A stretch of DNA of 64,000 nt from Aureispira sp963837355. GTDB taxonomy: Bacteria; Bacteroidota; Bacteroidia; Chitinophagales; Saprospiraceae. The notes below the pieces were generated by a model. It was not told the origin of the DNA. It searched no databases and saw nothing but the letters and a program-made list of their open reading frames with translations. A program made the position numbers and the translations under genes. Numbering within the stretch: the stretch's first letter is position 1; each line of letters starts with the position of its first letter. Shown here one piece after another: positions 7,925-17,545 of this stretch. Location of the stretch: positions 1,426,001-1,490,000 of the forward strand of contig CAWIMY010000007.1 in assembly GCA_963837355.1 (NCBI GenBank). Reading direction: 5' to 3'.

Positions 7925-10900
7925 ATGAACCAACTACGATTGAGCCTAGTGCTATGGCTGCTGCTGTGGGGCAGTAGTCAAGGGCTGTTGCAAGCACAAG
8001 AATCGGCGATCTATAGAGATGCCCAACACCATTATAAACGCGGTATGCGCTTCTATAAGCAGGCTCTGTATGGACAGGCTTTGGCTGAATTTGAACAGTT
8101 GCTTGCCGAGCCGCGTAGCTTTGACGACAAGGAAGAACAGCTGTATAAACAGCGATCAGAGCTGTATGCAGGGCTGTCGGCCTTGTACCTCAAACAACCT
8201 GATGCCGAAAAACGCTTGTTGTATTTCATCGAAGCGGAAGCACCAAGTAGTATTGCCACTCGTGCCCAGTTGGCGCTAGGAAATTATTACTACACAGAAC
8301 GCGATTACAACCAAGCCATCAAATACTTGAGCCAAGTCTCCACCTTGGAATTGAGCAATGAGGAAATTATTGAGCAGAAATTCAAGTTGGGCTACGCATA
8401 CTTTGTCAAGAAAAAATTTGATAAGGCCAAGACTTTGTTTCAGCAAATTCGCAACAGCAAAACGCAGTATTATTATCCTGCCAATTATTATTACGGGATT
8501 ACAGAGTTTTTTGATGGGAATTACGACCAAGCTTTAGAGGGGTTCAACAATGCGAAACAATCGAGCCGTTATAAAGACATTGTACCTGTTTACATCATCC
8601 AAATTTACTTTGCGAATCAACAATACGCGGAGGTCATTAAGGAAGGTGGTTCTTTAGTGAACAACGATAAAATCAGAGAACGTGAGCAGGTCGCGCAACT
8701 GGTTGGGCAATCTTACTTCGAGTTGGGGCAATACCGCCGTGCATTACCCTTGTTGAATGAGTATGTCACGAGTACGCCACAGGTGAGCAAAGAGGCCTTG
8801 TACCAATTGGGCTACACCCAATACAAAGTAGGGCAGTACCCTGAGTCGATTGAGAATTTCAAGCAATTGAATACCCTCAATGATAACCTCGGACAAAATG
8901 CCTTGTACTACATGGCTGATGCGCAACTCAAAACCAACGCTAAATCTGCCGCTCGTCAGGGTTTTCAGCGCGCTAGTCAAATGACCTTCAATCCTGTTTT
9001 GCAGGAAGATGCGTTGATTAACTACGCTAAATTATCGTACGAATTGGGCTTTGACAACGATGCGATTACAGCGTTACAAAAAATCGACCGCAGCAGCGAT
9101 TACAGCAACGAAGCGCAGAATTTGATGGCAATGGTCTTTCTCAACACCCGTGATTACGACAAGGCATTAGAAACCTTGCGGAAAATGACGAAGCCCAATA
9201 AAACGGAAAAACTCCAAGAGACGCACCAGAAGGTCGCTTATTTTAGAGGGGTGCAATTGTACAACAATCGCAAATACGACGAGGCGCTAAAACTCTTTGA
9301 CGAGTCGATCAAGGAAGGTATTAATACAGAAACCAAAGCCCTTGCGCGCTTTTGGAGAGCAGAGACGTTTTATAAGAAAAATCTGTACGACCAGAGTATC
9401 AACGAATACACGATGTATTTGACACTGGCAGAAACGCTTTCGCAATTGCCTGATAATTCTTCTCTTGGGGTGGCTTATTATGGATTGGGCTATTCTTACA
9501 TCAAGAAAGACGACTATGGCAATGCCAACCGACAGTTTTCTAGTGCGATCGCTATTTTAGAAGAAAATCTAAGTCGTTACAACGATAAATATGTGACTAA
9601 TTTTGTTTACCCTGATGCTTTGTTGCGTTTGGGAGATTGTCGCTTGTATCTACGCGATTACGAATCGGCCAAACGGCCTTACAACACGGTGGTGACTAGA
9701 AATTATCCCAATAAGGACTATGCCATGTACCAGTTGAGTTTGATTTATAACCTTCAGGATGATTACGCCTCGCAATTGGCCTTGTTGGACAAGTTGATTA
9801 ATGAGAATCCGAGCTCGCGCTACGCTGATGATGCGTATTATGCCAAAGGAAATACCTTGTTTATTATGAATCGCCGTGATTTGGCGACAGCATCTTACGA
9901 AGAATTATTGCAAAAATATCCCAACAGCGAGCTGAATAACCGCGCGTTGCTCAAATTGGGGTTGATTGCGTATTCGTTGGGCAGAAACGAAGAAGCACTT
10001 AATTATTACAAAGGCGTTTTTAGAACGAACCCACAGAGTGACGAGGCCAAAGATGCCTTAGCGGCTATCAAAGAAATTTATATAGAAGATGGCAATCCCG
10101 ATGGCTATTTTAACTTTGTCAATACCGTACAGGGATATAATGTAAGCGATTTGGAGCGGGATTCCTTACTTTTTATAGCGGCACAGATTCAGTATGACAA
10201 CGCCGATTGGGAACGGGCAGTAGCGTCTTATACCAGCTACTTAGATCGTTATCCCAATGGAATGAACATGGTTAAGGCTCGTTTTAACCGCGCGGAGGCA
10301 CTGTTTGATCTTAAACGCTATCCTGCTGCTTTGCAAGATTATGTCTTTTTGTCTAATATGGGCAATTCGGCTTACGCTGAAACGGCCAACCACCGCGCAG
10401 CCAACATTACTTACTACAGCATCCAAGATTTCAAGCAAGCACAGTTGTATTATAGTCGCTTAGAGCAAACGGCGACGACAGAAGAGCGCTTATTTGAAGC
10501 CCAACAATATGGAATGCGCAGTAGTTTTTATGCGAATGATTTCCAAACGTTACCAGTGGTTGCCGAGCGTTTAATCAATAATCCGCGTGCGACCACTCCT
10601 GACCGTGCGGAGGCTTATTATTACCGTGGAAAAGCCTTTATTGCCCAGCGGCAATACGATCAAGCGTTGACTGCTTTTGAGAAAAATATTTCTCTGTCTG
10701 GTGACGATGCGTTCTCCGCAGAAGCTCGTTACTGGCGGGCTTACATTGCCTATCAAAAACGCAATTTGAAAAAAGCGGAAGACTTGGCTTTTGAGAACAA
10801 CAAGGCGCTTTCAGGACATCCCTATTGGTTGGTTAAAAGTTTTATTTTGCTTTCGGACATTTATGCCGAGCAAGGAAACTTGTTCCAAGCCAAAGCCACT

Positions 10901-11053
10901 TTGCAGTCGATTGTAGACAATTACAAAGGCGACCAAGCGCTGCTAGACGAGGCCAATCGCAAATTGCGTTTAGTCAAAGAAGCAGAGCAAAACAAAAGCA
11001 AGTTGAAGCAAGCCAATCCCAATGGGGAATTGGAGATGATCGAAGAGAATTAA
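7925..11053 (+). CDS. Giant periplasmic TPR-repeat protein
   Basis: A 1042-residue protein with a clear signal peptide (LSLVLWLLLWGSSQGLLQAQ, cleaved near residue 25). The rest is an almost continuous array of tetratricopeptide and TPR_6-like repeats, for example YTERDYNQAIKYLSQV, YDEALKLFDESIKEG, YFELGQYRRALPLLNEY and FIAQRQYDQALTAFEKN. It should form a long superhelical scaffold in the periplasm or at the outer membrane. The next gene, 156 bp downstream, is an outer-membrane barrel protein, and the two probably work together. The likely client is unknown. I see no lipobox and no T9SS sorting domain. Confidence 0.8.
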   Translation: MNQLRLSLVLWLLLWGSSQGLLQAQESAIYRDAQHHYKRGMRFYKQALYGQALAEFEQLLAEPRSFDDKEEQLYKQRSELYAGLSALYLKQPDAEKRLLYFIEAEAPSSIATRAQLALGNYYYTERDYNQAIKYLSQVSTLELSNEEIIEQKFKLGYAYFVKKKFDKAKTLFQQIRNSKTQYYYPANYYYGITEFFDGNYDQALEGFNNAKQSSRYKDIVPVYIIQIYFANQQYAEVIKEGGSLVNNDKIREREQVAQLVGQSYFELGQYRRALPLLNEYVTSTPQVSKEALYQLGYTQYKVGQYPESIENFKQLNTLNDNLGQNALYYMADAQLKTNAKSAARQGFQRASQMTFNPVLQEDALINYAKLSYELGFDNDAITALQKIDRSSDYSNEAQNLMAMVFLNTRDYDKALETLRKMTKPNKTEKLQETHQKVAYFRGVQLYNNRKYDEALKLFDESIKEGINTETKALARFWRAETFYKKNLYDQSINEYTMYLTLAETLSQLPDNSSLGVAYYGLGYSYIKKDDYGNANRQFSSAIAILEENLSRYNDKYVTNFVYPDALLRLGDCRLYLRDYESAKRPYNTVVTRNYPNKDYAMYQLSLIYNLQDDYASQLALLDKLINENPSSRYADDAYYAKGNTLFIMNRRDLATASYEELLQKYPNSELNNRALLKLGLIAYSLGRNEEALNYYKGVFRTNPQSDEAKDALAAIKEIYIEDGNPDGYFNFVNTVQGYNVSDLERDSLLFIAAQIQYDNADWERAVASYTSYLDRYPNGMNMVKARFNRAEALFDLKRYPAALQDYVFLSNMGNSAYAETANHRAANITYYSIQDFKQAQLYYSRLEQTATTEERLFEAQQYGMRSSFYANDFQTLPVVAERLINNPRATTPDRAEAYYYRGKAFIAQRQYDQALTAFEKNISLSGDDAFSAEARYWRAYIAYQKRNLKKAEDLAFENNKALSGHPYWLVKSFILLSDIYAEQGNLFQAKATLQSIVDNYKGDQALLDEANRKLRLVKEAEQNKSKLKQANPNGELEMIEEN

Positions 11054-11209
11054 AAACGGGTTTAATTTGGGTGTATTACGGTGTCAAACCAGTAGGGGAG
11101 ACGGCCCGATTTAGAGCAATAAAAAAAACGTTTGTTAACGGTAGAAGAACGCGGCAGGATTGCCCTGTATCACTATCCCAAACAAGCTTTACATAAAAAA
11201 CAAAGAGCC

Positions 11210-12926
11210 ATGTACAAAGGCCTAAAAGTAGTCCTCACAACAGCGGCGTGTTTGATACTGGGTAGTTCCCTACAAGCACAGCTGGACGACAACCAGACCG
11301 AATTTTTAAAGCCCTTTCGGGCAAAGCTGGCACAGAGCCAGAAATTTGAAGCGCAGCCCTTGCTGCCACAATTGGATACGAATTCTAATAAGAACCTGAG
11401 CTACGTGGTGCCAACGCACTTGCTAGGCTTGCCGTATCCTGCCCCCATCATTCGCCCGTTGGCGATGCCGCGCGGAAAGGCCAATGAGGTGTATAATTTT
11501 TACGCGAAAGCGGGCTTTGGTTATCCTTTATCGCCGTTGGTAGAACTCTCGTACTTCAACGATGATATAGAGCGCTTAAAGTATGGCGCACAGGTGCGGC
11601 ACCATTCTGTCTTGCGCGGCTACTTGCCCAATCAAACGTTTACCCAAACAGGCGTGGACGTGCAAGCGGACTATTTTACGGAAAAAGGGTTAGGTATTGG
11701 CGGTGCTTTGGAATTTGATTTTAATACCAATCGTTTTTATGGCTTTGATCCTTTGGTGGAGACTTATGCCATCACTGACGACAGTATGCGCCAGCGCTTT
11801 TTGAACATTGGCGGAAACGTGCATTTGTTTAATGGAAAAATCACCAAAGGAGATGTCAATTACCGCGCAGATTTAGACATTTACCGCTACAGCGATGCTT
11901 TTAAGAGTCGAGAATTGAGCATTCAGCCCAATTTGCTAGTAGAAAAATGGCTGGGCAAAGGCCAACAGCGCCATGTCTTGCGCGCTAATACAGGAGTGAG
12001 TTACCTCAGTTTTACAGACATTCCTGTCAAGGTGCTAGATTCTACCCGAACGGCGACTAAGAATTTATTTCTCTTCTATTTTAACCCTACGTTTACCGCC
12101 AATGCAGGGGCCTTCAAGGCACGGTTAGGGAGCCAATTTGGGTGTCAATGAGGGAACTTTCTTTATTCATCCTGATGTGGAGTTTTCTTACGCGATTGCT
12201 TCAGGGGCATTTACGCCTTATATTGGTGCCGTAGGGCAGGTTCGTCAGAACTCGTTTCGCTCATTGACGCGCTATAACCGCTTTTTGGTTTCTAATCCCG
12301 AATTGCGCCACACCAATTATTTGGAATTATTTGGTGGCTTAAAGGGATCAATCAAAAAAATCAACTACGATGTACGTGGGGGCTACGCCATCACACAAAA
12401 CCTACCGTACTTTGTCAACGATACAGGCGCTTTGACGCAGTTTTCGCGCTTTCGCCCTGTCTATGATACGGCAGGAATTATTTTCTTTAGAGGCACCTTA
12501 GATTTTCGCTTGCTAAAGGATTTTGTAGTAGGCGGAACTGCTGGTTTCCGTGCGTTCAATACGACCAACTTCGAAAAAGCCTTTCACTTGCCTACTTTTG
12601 AGAGTAATTTCTTTTTGGAATACACCATCAATTTCAAGGGCAATACAGAGAAGCCGAAGAAAGGGAAGACCAAAACGACTAGTAATTACCTGACCTTGCG
12701 AGGAGAAATTTATATCAATTCAGGCATTCCTTATTTGGATGAAAACCAAGAGGTGCAGCGTCTACAGGGTTTGTATGACCTCAATATTGGCTTGCGTTAT
12801 CAAGTTTCGGAGCACGTCGCTTTGTTTGCGGATGTAAACAACCTGCTACACAACCGCAACCAACGTTGGTACCAATACCCACAACTTGGATTTAATGGAA
12901 TGGTGGGCTTAGAAGTCCGTTTTTAG
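11210..12926 (+). CDS. Outer-membrane beta-barrel protein, split by a frameshift
   Basis: A signal peptide (MYKGLKVVLTTAACLILGSS, start at 11210) leads into a beta-rich protein of about 570 residues that ends in a terminal strand finishing in Phe (FNGMVGLEVRF), typical of outer-membrane barrels. The final part ('HVALFADVNNLLHNRN') resembles the TonB-receptor barrel terminus, but no plug domain is visible. One extra base near 12124-12137 breaks the frame: the upstream frame ends at 12151 with a tail reading GSQFGCQ, while the other frame continues through GVNEGTFFIHPDVEFSY. Removing one base restores a continuous barrel. It follows the giant TPR gene and is followed by a long inverted repeat. 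Confidence 0.65.
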
Positions 12927-12927
12927 C

Positions 12928-13003
12928 ATTACTTAGGGCAGTAGGAACAAGCGGTCTGTTGACTAAGTGGCGCCTACTGCTCTAAGTAATTTTTGTTTTT
13001 TTT
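12928..13003 (+). terminator. Long inverted repeat and terminator after the barrel gene
   Basis: ATTACTTAGGGCAGTAGG (12928-12945) pairs with CCTACTGCTCTAAGTAAT (12973-12990) over 18 bp with a single G-U pair, around a 27-nt loop, and is followed by TTTTGTTTTTTTT. A second small hairpin (ACCCAA/TTGGGT, then GGGTTTTTG) follows at about 13011-13031. Confidence 0.75.
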
Positions 13004-13108
13004 AATGCCTACCCAACCTTGGGTGGGTTTTTGTGCATTTATAAGCGAGAAGTCTTGTTAGAAGGACTTGGAACATCAGACAACTTAATTATACACGAAC
13101 GATACAGC

Positions 13109-13984
13109 ATGAAAAAGAGCATTTTGCTAGCCACGGTGGCTATTAGTTTAGTCCTTGGAGCTTGTTTTAAAGAGGATACCCCTAGTGAGCCTGCTTATGT
13201 GCGGGTAGAGAATATTCAACTGGTTGTAGATCCTAGCAATGGGGCAGGGACGTCGAACATTACCGATGCTTGGATTAGTGTGGATGGGCAGTCGTTGGGT
13301 GCTTCTACACTTCCCGTGATGCTTCCTGTTATTTTAGACGAAAATTTCACGACCAATAGTATTCGTATTAGTGCGGGGATTAAAAACAATGGGATTACCA
13401 ACAGCCGTGCTATTTATCCTATGTATGAGCCTTATGTGGTAACCACCGATTTGGAACCAGGAGAAATTTTTATCGTCAATCCTATTTTTACTTATGATCC
13501 ACAGGCTGTTGTTCGAATTGTTGAGGATTTTGAAACCCCTGCTCAACCTGTCTTGACAGATGATTTGGATGGCAATCCGAATACAGAAGTGGTGACGGAG
13601 ACAGTCGATGTGCGTAGTGGTAATTATTCTGGACGCATTATGTTGGATTCTAACGATTTAGAATGTACGGTTGCGAGCTCGGTTCGATATGCCAACCTAA
13701 TTGGGATAGGATCTACCCCTGTTTATTTAGAAATGGATTATAAAACCAATGTGCCGATACAAGTTGGGCTGCGGGCGCATTATTCTTCGGGAAACAGTGA
13801 AGCCATTTATAAAGGTGGTGTGAATGATTCTAAAGGAGTGTGGCGAAAGATTTATTTTGAATTCACAGCAGAGGTTTTTGGGACAAATGCTGCGGAGTAT
13901 TCCGTTCTATTTCGTGCGATCAGTCCCTTGGGCACGGAGAATCCAGAAATTTTAATCGACAACATTAAGTTGGTGCATTTCTAA
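13109..13984 (+). CDS. Lipoprotein of unknown function
   Basis: I chose the ATG at 13109 because it gives a clean lipoprotein signal, MKKSILLATVAISLVLGACF, with lipobox LGAC. Earlier in-frame starts would add about 30 unrelated residues. The mature protein (about 270 residues) is beta-rich. Its C-terminal 150 residues, from VEDFETP to ILIDNIKLVHF, look like a jelly-roll or carbohydrate-binding-like domain of the type often found at the ends of Bacteroidota surface lipoproteins. No catalytic motif is seen. It lies alone between the barrel gene and proC, and I do not recognise a named family. Confidence 0.65.
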   Translation: MKKSILLATVAISLVLGACFKEDTPSEPAYVRVENIQLVVDPSNGAGTSNITDAWISVDGQSLGASTLPVMLPVILDENFTTNSIRISAGIKNNGITNSRAIYPMYEPYVVTTDLEPGEIFIVNPIFTYDPQAVVRIVEDFETPAQPVLTDDLDGNPNTEVVTETVDVRSGNYSGRIMLDSNDLECTVASSVRYANLIGIGSTPVYLEMDYKTNVPIQVGLRAHYSSGNSEAIYKGGVNDSKGVWRKIYFEFTAEVFGTNAAEYSVLFRAISPLGTENPEILIDNIKLVHF

Positions 13985-14033
13985 ACCCAACGCTTCTAAT
14001 TTATACCATAACAACAAGACTTTACGACACACT

Positions 14034-14855
14034 ATGCGACTAGCCATTATCGGCGTGGGCAACCTTGGGTTGTCCATTGCCAAAGGATTTTTACAAAGCT
14101 CTTTGAACGACCGCTCTTTTGGGCAAACACTTTATTTGACAAAGCGAACCACTACTGACGTGGAGCATTTGGCGGTAGCAGGAAAAATTATGGTCACTTC
14201 GGATAACCGCGCAGCGGTCTCGGCTTCCAAAGTTTTGATTTTTGCAGTACAACCCGCGCAATTGGCGGCCATCTTAGAGGAGATCAAAGACTTGTTGACG
14301 GTGCAGCACACCTTGATTTCTACGGTAACGGGCTTTAGTTTGGCGCAGATGGAAGCGATCGTGGGCAAGGAGCAATACTTAGTTCGAAGTATGCCGAATA
14401 CGGCTATTTCTGTGGGCGCATCAATGACTTGTCTTTGTAGCAACGAGGCAGGAAAAGAACGGGTGGGTATTGCCAACGCTATTTTTAAGGAGTTGGGGCA
14501 CTGTTTAGAAATTCCGGAGCGGCAAATGCAGGCGGCGACTGTTATTTGTGCGAGTGGTATTGCTTTTTGGATGCGCTTGATGCGGGCTACTACACAGGGC
14601 GCGATTCAACTCGGTTTTGATGCCAAGGAGGCACAGGAATTGGCGATGTATACCTGCAATGGAGCCGCACAATTGCTGATTGCTTCGGGCAAACACCCTG
14701 AAGAGGAAATTGATCGGGTGACCACCCCTATGGGTTGCACCATTCAGGGCTTGAATGAAATGGAAATTCAGGGGTTGAGTTCGTCGCTTATTCAGGGTAT
14801 TGTGGCTTCTTACAATAAAATTAACGCCATCAAATCCGATTCCCTTGTAAAGTAG
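14034..14855 (+). CDS. proC: Pyrroline-5-carboxylate reductase
   Basis: This 273-residue protein has the usual length for ProC, which reduces 1-pyrroline-5-carboxylate to proline with NAD(P)H. The Rossmann motif GVGNLG is at residues 7-12. The middle part has FAVQPAQL and the conserved catalytic-domain stretch VRSMPNTA. The C-terminal dimerisation region reads RVTTPMGCTIQGLNEMEIQG, a divergent form of the usual (S/T)PGGTTxxGL block. The gene begins 49 bp after the lipoprotein stop. Confidence 0.88.
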   Translation: MRLAIIGVGNLGLSIAKGFLQSSLNDRSFGQTLYLTKRTTTDVEHLAVAGKIMVTSDNRAAVSASKVLIFAVQPAQLAAILEEIKDLLTVQHTLISTVTGFSLAQMEAIVGKEQYLVRSMPNTAISVGASMTCLCSNEAGKERVGIANAIFKELGHCLEIPERQMQAATVICASGIAFWMRLMRATTQGAIQLGFDAKEAQELAMYTCNGAAQLLIASGKHPEEEIDRVTTPMGCTIQGLNEMEIQGLSSSLIQGIVASYNKINAIKSDSLVK

Positions 14856-14928
14856 TTTACAAAAGCTTAACTTATAGGAACTTAATTTCTGTCAACCATG
14901 CTTTTATTCTCCTAATAACCTCCAAATT

Positions 14929-15607
14929 ATGAACCTCCACCGCTCTATTTTACTCCTCTGTTGTTGCTTGATGATGCTCAACACCGTTAAAGCACAAGAC
15001 GTAGATTTGTTATACATCTCTCCCGCACGGCCCTTACCAACTGATACTATTCTGTTAGTTTATCGCGCGCACTTCGCTTCTACCCCTAGCCGGGAAGTAG
15101 CCCATAGCGCTTACGTCCACAGGAAATGTACTGACGATGAAAGCTTGTCGAAATGCGACGACAGGCGCAGCGTATGTGATCTTGCGCGATACCGTTAAGA
15201 TACCCCCGCAGCCTCTAGGGATTTACAAGCTCTATTTTGAATCTTATTTTGGGATGATTGTACCCAATTATCCACCCAACGATTGTTATGTTCCTGCGAA
15301 TGGCTACAGCGATTTAGATTCGCTGACGTTTACAGTGGACACCATTAGTAGCCAAGTAACCCCTGTGTTAGCGGATCATACGGTTTTTCCTAATCCGTCT
15401 AGTGGGGGGCAGTTGCTACATGTACAGTCAACGATGCCAATAGATTATGTATCGTGTTATAACAGTACAGGAATGCTCATCTATGAGCAACAGTACAAGC
15501 AAGAATACGAAGCCAGGGTTCCACTCCAACACTATCCCGCAGGAATCTATCAAGTTGTAGTACAATCAGGCAATGACCGCCGTACGCATACGGTATTGCG
15601 CTATTGA
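14929..15607 (+). CDS. T9SS-secreted protein, split by a frameshift
   Basis: The N-terminus has a signal peptide (SILLLCCCLMMLNTVKAQD). The C-terminal 75 residues (VFPNPSSGG... to ...GNDRRTHTVLRY) form a T9SS type A sorting domain, with the PNPSSGG start and the PAGIYQVVV strand. The reading frame changes between about 15101 and 15125: the first frame runs into a shadow tail ending at 15198, while the second frame reads STGNVLTMKACRNATTGAAY and continues to the sorting domain. The repaired protein is about 225 residues, a small secreted or surface-attached protein with no recognised domain in its middle. It is followed by a dispersed repeat. Confidence 0.6.
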
Positions 15608-15679
15608 GTTGTCTCCTCAACAAAAAGCGCCCAAGAAAAAACAAGGTCGTTGTTGCAAAGACGCGCTAACTAATCACTA

Positions 15680-15876
15680 GACTTCATTACGAATAGCCTT
15701 GCAGCGAAAAAAGGATTTTTTTACTTAGCTGCGCTGCTACTTCGTGGTCGTGAGGCCTGCGGCGTTTGCCTTGATTACTTTGTGAACTCGCAAGCTCGGT
15801 TGATGAAAAAATAGCTGCGCTGAGCCTGCGGGTTCTCTCTTTTTATCTCTATACAACCCTATTCGTAATAACCTCT
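15680..15876 (+). repeat. Palindrome-ended dispersed repeat, family A, copy 1
   Basis: About 197 bp with inverted ends: CATTACGAATAG on the left and CTATTCGTAATA on the right. It shares with the copy at 46576-46740 a 31-bp left block (ATTACGAATAGCC... through AAAAAAGGAT), inner pieces (TTGCCTTGATT, TTGATGAAAAAA) and a right block (CTCTATACAA...ATTCGTAATAA) in the same order. The centre differs and carries GCTGCGCTG-type short hairpins. It has no coding capacity. Confidence 0.75.
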
Positions 15877-15984
15877 AATAGGCGCCCAAAAAATTTCTTT
15901 CTAAAAACGACTAAAAGTATGCTATTTTATAAAAAAATAAAATTCTACTTGTGGTAGATAACTGTTAGGACAAGAATCGAGAAC

Positions 15985-16016
15985 TTGCTGATTCGAGATA
16001 AATTTTGCTACCTTTG
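15985..16016 (+). promoter_or_regulatory. Promoter of the sugar-phosphate transferase gene
   Basis: TTG at 15985-15987 and TACCTTTG at 16009-16016 match the -33 and -7 elements with 21 bp between them. The start would be near 16023, about 30 nt before the ATG. Confidence 0.6.
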
Positions 16017-16051
16017 CGGAACCTTATCGTCTAGAAGAACTACTGCTTATT

Positions 16052-17486
16052 ATGAAATTTTGGCGACTGCCTAAAGGTGTTATCTATTACGCCTTGGCCG
16101 ACTATCTAGCGGCTTTACTATCGTGGGTGTTGTTTGTTTTGGTGCGCCGAATGACCATCGAGGGCCGCCCCTTTGATGAGCGGCTGTTTCAGGATGCCAA
16201 CTTTCAGTACAGTTTGTTGGTGGTGCCCGTGGTTTGGATGCTGGTTTATGTTGTCTTAGATAGTTATCACCACGTTTACCGCCTATCGCGCCTCACCGAA
16301 TTTTCGCGAACACTACTGGCTACTTTTTTGGGGAGTTTGCTATTGTTTTTTACTATTTTGCTAGACGATTTAGTCAATTATTTGGGCGGTTATCAAGGCT
16401 ATTACCGCGCATTGGCGAGCTTGATGGGGATTCACTTACTTTGTGCGGCTTCTGTACGCATGGCCTTCTTGACCATAGCCAACCGCCGTATTCGTTCGGG
16501 GCGCTACGCCTTCAATACGTTAGTGATTGGCCAACACTCCAAAAGTTTAGAAGTCTATCAAGACATTAATACCCGTGCAGAAAAGTTGGGGTACAATGTG
16601 GTGGGTTACCTTACTACACCCAACAAAAAAGCGGCTCCCTTGGAGGGAACGGTTGCCACATTTGGGAAAACTAAAAGATTTGCGTCAAGCGTTAGAGGAG
16701 CATGATATTGAAGAGGTCATCTTGGCCTTAGAGCCCTATGAAGAGCGCGCCTTTAATCGCCTAATTACCGTTTTGGAACAACACACCCCTCGAACCTTAA
16801 TACGCGCTATTCCAGAAATGCGCTCCTTACTGTTGGGGCAGGTGAACATTCCTCAGGTTCGTGGGGCAGGGCTATTAGAAATAAAAACCCATCTCATTCC
16901 CATTTGGCTACGCATTACCAAACGTACGATGGATATTGTTACTTCTGTGCTGGTTTTACTGTTGTTGAGTCCTTTGTATGTTTTTGTGGCGCTCAAAGTA
17001 CGGCTTTCTTCGGAGGGATCTATATTTTATAAACAAGAGCGTATTGGCCGCCACGGTCGTCCTTTTCTGATTTATAAATTTCGCTCTATGTACTTGGATG
17101 CCGAGAAAGGAGGGCCGCAATTATCTTCGGATACCGATGACCGCTGCACCCCTTGGGGGCGCATTATGCGCAAGTATCGGCTGGATGAAATTCCGCAGTT
17201 TTGGAATGTACTCAAAGGCGACATGTCATTGGTTGGGCCTCGCCCAGAGCGCCAGTTTTATATTGACCAAATTGCCGAGCGCGACCCGCGCGTCCACATG
17301 TTGCACCAAGTGCGCCCTGGTATTACTTCTTGGGGGCAAGTGCAATACGGTTACGCTTCTAATGTAGAGGAAATGGTTGATCGCTTGCAATTAGACCTTA
17401 TTTATATTGAAAATCTGACCCTAGGTCTCGATATTAAAATTATCATTCACACTATTTTTGTAATTATAAAAGGGAGCGGGATGTAA
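16052..17486 (+). CDS. Polyprenyl-phosphate sugar phosphotransferase (WcaJ-type), frameshifted
   Basis: The N-terminal part (about 1-215) has several hydrophobic helices followed by a nucleotide-binding-like region, the PF13727 type. The C-terminal part is a bacterial sugar transferase: a hydrophobic hairpin (VTSVLVLLLLSPLYVFVALK), then FYKQERIGRHGRPFLIYKFRSM, SDTDDRCTPWGRIMRKYRLDEIPQ and GDMSLVGPRPE. Such enzymes put the first sugar phosphate onto undecaprenyl phosphate for exopolysaccharide or O-antigen. The two halves lie in different frames. The break is near 16650-16660, where one extra base in GGTTGCC shifts GTVPHLGKLKDLRQAL out of frame. Joined length is about 478 residues, normal for the family, so a consensus error is likely. 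Confidence 0.8.
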
Positions 17487-17521
17487 TAACACTTCGCCAA
17501 ACAGCGCTTGTTGACTCCTTT

Positions 17522-17529
17522 TAAGTTTG
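17522..17529 (+). promoter_or_regulatory. Promoter -7 box upstream of speDE
   Basis: TAAGTTTG matches TAnnTTTG and lies 17 bp before the ATG, so the leader would be very short. The -33 element is not clear. Confidence 0.35.
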
Positions 17530-17545
17530 TATTAATTAAAGCATT

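Larger units (their letters stand above)
15608..16051. other. Intergenic region holding a dispersed repeat and a promoter
   Basis: This 444-bp gap contains the repeat at 15680-15876 and the promoter at 15985-16016. I see nothing else of note. Confidence 0.6.

Noticed and set aside
11210..12926. Two separate small genes instead of one barrel
   Set aside because: The second frame opens with a TTG in mid-strand and has no signal peptide. One base change gives a single continuous barrel.
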